Part shown: positions 59,447 through 64,000 of the stretch, piece after piece
Numbering within the stretch: the first letter of the stretch is position 1
How the letters are laid out: each line of letters begins with the position of its first letter
Source: Endocalyx cinctus
Lineage: Eukaryota > Ascomycota > Sordariomycetes > Amphisphaeriales > Apiosporaceae
Length of the DNA: 64,000 nt
Reading direction: 5' to 3'
Assembly: GCA_001600455.1 (NCBI GenBank)
Contig: BCKC01000001.1
Span: 2,072,441 to 2,136,440 of the forward strand
Program-made: the position numbers and the translations under genes
Notes under the pieces: model-generated
What the model saw: the letters and a program-made list of their open reading frames with translations, nothing else
Database searches by the model: none
What the model was told of the DNA's origin: nothing

Positions 59447-62400
59447 ATGCTTAACCCGGAGAGGCATGGCGGCCGGGGATCGGGCGGAACGATGGGTGCT
59501 TTGACGAACCGTAAGTCGCCTGGTTTTCTTTTCGACTGCTCTTCTCAACCACGATCGACTACAATTACGACGGCAAACCAGATTCCAATTATTATCAAGC
59601 TTAATTGAATGCCTGTATAATATATAAAGAAACGATGAAGAATACATGGGCGTCACAATAAGAGCTAGTGCTACGACACGCGGGGACGATACATGGTGCG
59701 ACTGTAACAATCAGATTATGATTTGGACGCGAAGAAGTATCACGCCCACGCACCGCCCACTATACCTCTATAGAGGAGTTGTTTCCTGGCTCGGTTGACG
59801 ATGCCCACTGTTTGCGGAACTTCATTGAGATTTGGATTGACATAGAATATCTGATTATGATGCTTAACGTGTTGGGTATTGGAGATATCACTAACGTACT
59901 TTATTCAATTTCTAGCATTCAGCCAACCGGTGTCTTCACAGGCCGCCAACCCCTTCTCACAGCCTCTTTCCAATCCATTTTCACAAAAATCGACGAATGG
60001 CCAAGCGCCCACGCAGAAATCATTCGGGGCGGCTCCGTCGAGCCAGAATCCATTTTCGGGCTTAAATTCGAATGGTGGAATGAACCGATCCGTGTCACCC
60101 GCATTCACAACGCAATCTAACTCATCTTCGCCAGCTCACAACCCTTTCAGCAAGAAAAACAAGACTGGTAGCTCAGAGAACGCGTTCGGCGGCGCACTTC
60201 CTTCCAAAGGGAACCGGCATTCATCACCTTCGGCATTTCCTCAAGCATCGAGTATCAATGGTACAAGAAAGGTTGCTGAATACGTCCAGCCGGCATGGCC
60301 TGCAACGCAAAACGCAACGCTACCCGTGAAAGGAAATCCTGCCGTACCCAATCCGAAAAGAAAACATGAGCCGAATATGCAAGGACGGCTGAAAATGCCG
60401 AAAGGATTCGGGAATACAAATCCGCCCCCCACACGACCGAAAAGTAAGTCCCAGCCTAATGGGAACTCTACCGACACGCCGGCGGATATGCATGATCTGG
60501 CGTCGAAAATACACAAGCAACTTTCGAAGGACGGTATCAAACCTCCGCAATGGCCGGCCAACCCGGGAATCGATTCTCAACGCGCTGCTGTGGAATCACT
60601 ACGGGAGGCACATAAGGCGTACAGGGAACGGGCAAGGAAGTCTCTCATCCGAGCAGGGTTGATAGACAATCCAGACAAGAAGAGAGCACTTAAACAGGCC
60701 CTAGTTTTCCGAGGTATATCAGAAGACATGTGTCCGGAATGGGAAAGGATAACTCGAATAGTGGAAAAAGACGTGAGAGCTCCGGAGAAAGAGCTGGACG
60801 AGCAGGGCCGTCTCATACCTATACCTGAACTGATGGTCAAGCGTCTTGCTCGATCTGCTGCCGGTCAAGAAGCCCCCTTGCCCATGGACGTTCGGTCATT
60901 TGCTACCTTACGGCGCACCCTGGATTATCTAATCGACGAGCTGATCCCGACGGATGATTTACTATCGTTGAAACATAATTTTCTTTGGGATCGCACGCGC
61001 GCAATTCGTATCGATTTTTCTGTCCAACGATATGATATGAGCCCCGAGGAGATTAGCCACCTAATATACTGTCTCGAAGTGATTGCTCGGTTCCACGTCA
61101 CATCTCTTCATCTGCTCTCTCAGGAAGGCCTTGCTCCCGACGACTTTTCGGAACAACAAGAAATCGAGCAGCTTGGGAAAACACTAATGTCATTGAAGGA
61201 GTTATATGACGATTGTGCTGGGCAAGGCATAGAATGCGAGAACGAGGCGGAATTCCGCGGGTATTATATTGTCTTAAACGCCCACAGTCCAGAAATCAAG
61301 GAAACCGTTCAGAAATGGGGGTCCAAGCTGTGGAACGAGGACGGCATCAGAACTGCAATGTGCTTAGTCGAATCAATGGAAAACACCTGGAGAATGCATG
61401 GTCCTTTGCAACCATTTGCTCCAACGGATCTTGCTTTGACTGCGGCCTCGATGTTTTTTTCCATAGTGGAATCGCGGCAAATCTCGTATACTATGGCTTG
61501 CTTTGCCGAGATACATTTTAACAGCGTGCGAAAGTCTATACTTCAGATCATTAAGAAGTCATACTCGCGACCTAGGGATGGACCAAAGGATCTCACACCA
61601 GCATTTATCCAACGGCAACTACGGTTCGATACTGAAGAAGAAGCAATCACATTCGCAGAGAAACATGGCTTCCAGTGGGGACTCGACAACGGCAATCGGT
61701 ATCTCATAGTCAATTCGCGCCAGCAATTTGATGATGTCAGGGTCAAACATGCCTTTTCTCAGCGAATAGTAGAGAGGAAACGATGCGGCCGACCTCTTCC
61801 TAATGTAATTCATGAAACAGTTTACGAGAACGCCCCGATTAAACCTCCAACTCTGAGTCCTGAGGATAGTCTGTTCGTCGAGGATACTGAACATGGGTTA
61901 TCCGATATAAGCGATGCAGTCACATCATATAGTGATGTTGGGAGCCTCAGCGGCACACACGTGAGTGCCCCAACTAATGGGCATCTCGAACCACCAAGTG
62001 AAGATCCCCCCAAAAATACGGATTCGATCTTCTCCCAGCTGAACGCTTCATCTCAACCAAAAATCACGAGCTCCATTTTCTCATTCACCTCGTCTCAGCA
62101 AGCGGGCTCCCTAGGTTCAAAGCAGCCTAACATATTTTCCAATCTCTCAAAACCAACTTCTTCGATGCCCTCGGAATCACTAGTCCAACAATCAGATAAC
62201 ATCGATCAGCACAAAAACTCTTCGATATTCGATCCAGCATCGCGATCTAAGAAAAGGGTCACGTTTAGTGATACGATTTCTGCCGCTCCTCCGCCAGCTG
62301 AAATCTCGGCTTCGGCTCCAGCTATATTTAACTTTTCAGGAAAGCAGAGTCCAACACCAAACCCATCAGAAGCATCGGCTACCACCAACTTCCCCAGTGC

Positions 62401-64000
62401 TCTGTCCAAACCACCTGCCAAGACAGATGAAAATGAAACAAACAAAGCCACTCCTCCATCAATATTCCCCCCACCAACTACAAAACCGCTTTTCTCAGGC
62501 TTGGCCAAGGAGACGGGTTCTCTTATTCAACCTGAAAATGACAAAGCACCACCAGCTCCTTCATTATTCCAGAAACCGCTGGAGCCTGCCGCCTCGTTTC
62601 TTGGTCAAAAGATTTCTACTGGTAAGACTCCACAAGATTGCTTAATACCCACTTCTTCGCACAAAGCTGTGTCTTTCACAAGCAAGATAAGCATTCTTTG
62701 GAACAGTTTTCACGAAATTAATGCTAACTATGAATAACGACACTCTAGGTTCGACTCTATTTCAACCAGTTACAGATTCGTCTTCGTCATCCTCAAGTAA
62801 AATTGCTGAGACTGAAGGGAATACTGCCGCACAGAGGACTACGGAGATAGCAGAATCTTCCAAGACACAGTATATGGAACCCCCAGTCCATCCAGCCCCA
62901 AGAGATGTTATGGAATCTTTTACACGTTGGTTCGTATGCGCCGATAAAGGTCTGTTGGAGGATCATCTTGAACAATTCGCTGTGGAACATATCTTGAAGA
63001 ATGTTTGGGACAAGTTCCAAGCCGAAGAGGAAGAGCGCCTACGTAAAGAAGAAGACGAGAGGTCGTGGACAGAAGCACGCAAATTCCGAGAATACAGCCT
63101 CAGCGTCACATACTTCTATCGTTGGCTAGATATCTACCGTAAACGACGAGTCATCAAGCGCATCCAGATGGAAAAAGAAAAGGCACGGCAGTGGAGGCTG
63201 CCAGAAAATGTGGCAAAACGAGCACGGGATGTTAAGCAGGCTAAAGAGAAAGCTGTGGAGGAAGCTAAGGATTTGATGCTAAGGAGAAGCCGTGGGAATA
63301 TCGAGGAGACTTGGAGACTGAGCCAGTCAACCCATTCCGAGCCAGCACTTGATGAGGACGGTGTTGAGAAAGCGTTGCTCGCATCTGGAGTTTTGAATGG
63401 GGTACGAGATGAGAAAGCGGCGGCTCGAAACGCCGCCCGTGATGGCAGGGTTGATACCGAGGTGGAAATGCTTCCGGCGGAGAGAATGTTACTCCGCTCC
63501 GAAAACCAGCGTCGAAAGAGAAGGGGACTGAATCAACTCACAAAGCTCCCAGAGCCAAAGGCTTACAAGGAGGGATCTAAGACCGCCAAGCTCAAGGCAA
63601 TGACAAGCGGTGGTGGCAGAGATTCGCTTTCCATGTCAACAGGAAGTGTACGGAACTCGACGTTCAGCTCTAGCTATCGATCCAGCCTTGGCTTTAATAG
63701 TAGCCGAGTCGCAAAATCTCGAGCCAAGATGGCAGATCCATATTGGCGATTAAAAGCTAGCGGCCTTGTACAAATGCCTAACGGAGAGTACCTTCACGAG
63801 TCTCTAGCTCTGCCGATGCTACAGGAAGGTCAACGATACTCCGGGTTCGGTGATTACGGACTCGCACGCGACAACTCGATCACCCCAAGTGAATCACGAG
63901 CATCAAGCGTCGATTTAGCTCGGTATTCCACTCCACCTCTGCTGGACGGTGCCCGCGAGAGTAGAGTCAGTAAGTCCCCATCGGTTGTGGTGGAGGGGAT
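59447..64000 (+). CDS. sac3: SAC3/GANP-family mRNA-export protein, 3'-partial
   Basis: Three exons so far: 59447..59510, 59916..62621 and 62749..64000, the last still open at the window edge. Exon 1 (MLNPERHGG...GALTN) joins through a 405-nt intron so that TN-PFSQPV is formed; NPFSQ recurs three times nearby, which supports the join. The second intron (62622..62748, donor GTAAGA) removes an in-frame stop. About 1,340 residues are visible. Residues 1-230 are Asn/Pro/Phe/Ser-rich and nucleoporin-like. The SAC3/GANP helical domain (about 285-600) starts at FRGISEDMCPEWERITR, the family hallmark. A Ser/Pro-rich middle with repeated SIF and NIF motifs follows, then a charged helical C-terminal region (VMESFTRWFVCADKG...). 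Sac3 is the scaffold of the TREX-2 complex, which couples transcription to mRNA export at nuclear pores; that role is inferred from the domain. Confidence 0.92.

Overview
This is nuclear DNA of a filamentous ascomycete (Pezizomycotina, most likely Sordariomycetes). The evidence is short GT-AG introns (about 60-180 nt) inside compact genes, plant-cell-wall glycoside hydrolases (GH7, GH43 with a fungal CBM1), a 2EXR-family protein, a Pfa3-type DHHC palmitoyltransferase, a fungal delta-type phospholipase C, and long AT-leaning intergenic blocks rich in homopolymers and microsatellites. No bacterial operon logic, rRNA, convincing tRNA or CRISPR array is visible. Exon joins below were worked out by hand from reading frame, splice consensus and family motifs; none is backed by transcript data.

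Layout. 1-12 kb is gene-dense: the 3' part of an unrecognised acidic nuclear-type protein (+), an ER tail-anchored E2 of the UBE2J/Ubc6 class (-), a C2H2 zinc-finger protein with an internal triplicated repeat (+), a secreted GH7 endoglucanase (+) and a Pfa3-like palmitoyltransferase (+). 12-20.5 kb has no supportable gene. 20.5-23.9 kb holds an intronless phospholipase C (-). 23.9-41.4 kb is a 17.5 kb gene-poor block with microsatellites, ambiguous bases, a dispersed TACGGAGTA motif and one or two orphan open frames. 41.4-46.4 kb holds a four-exon amidoligase-like gene (+) facing a CBM1-GH43 gene (-). 49.7-58.3 kb holds a 2EXR protein (+), a nitronate monooxygenase ending in SKL (-), a conserved fungal protein of unknown role (-), a retropepsin-bearing transposon relic (-) and an isochorismatase-fold protein lacking the catalytic cysteine (+). 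59.4-64 kb is a SAC3/GANP-type mRNA-export protein (+) running off the window.

The genes do not form one pathway. The GH7 and GH43 enzymes both fit plant-polysaccharide breakdown but lie 35 kb apart with housekeeping genes between, so this is not a classical cluster. The most unusual gene is the amidoligase-like one: the fold motifs can be followed through all exons, but several positions that are acidic, His or Arg in active amidoligases (from my memory of the family) are substituted, which suggests a pseudoenzyme or a changed function.
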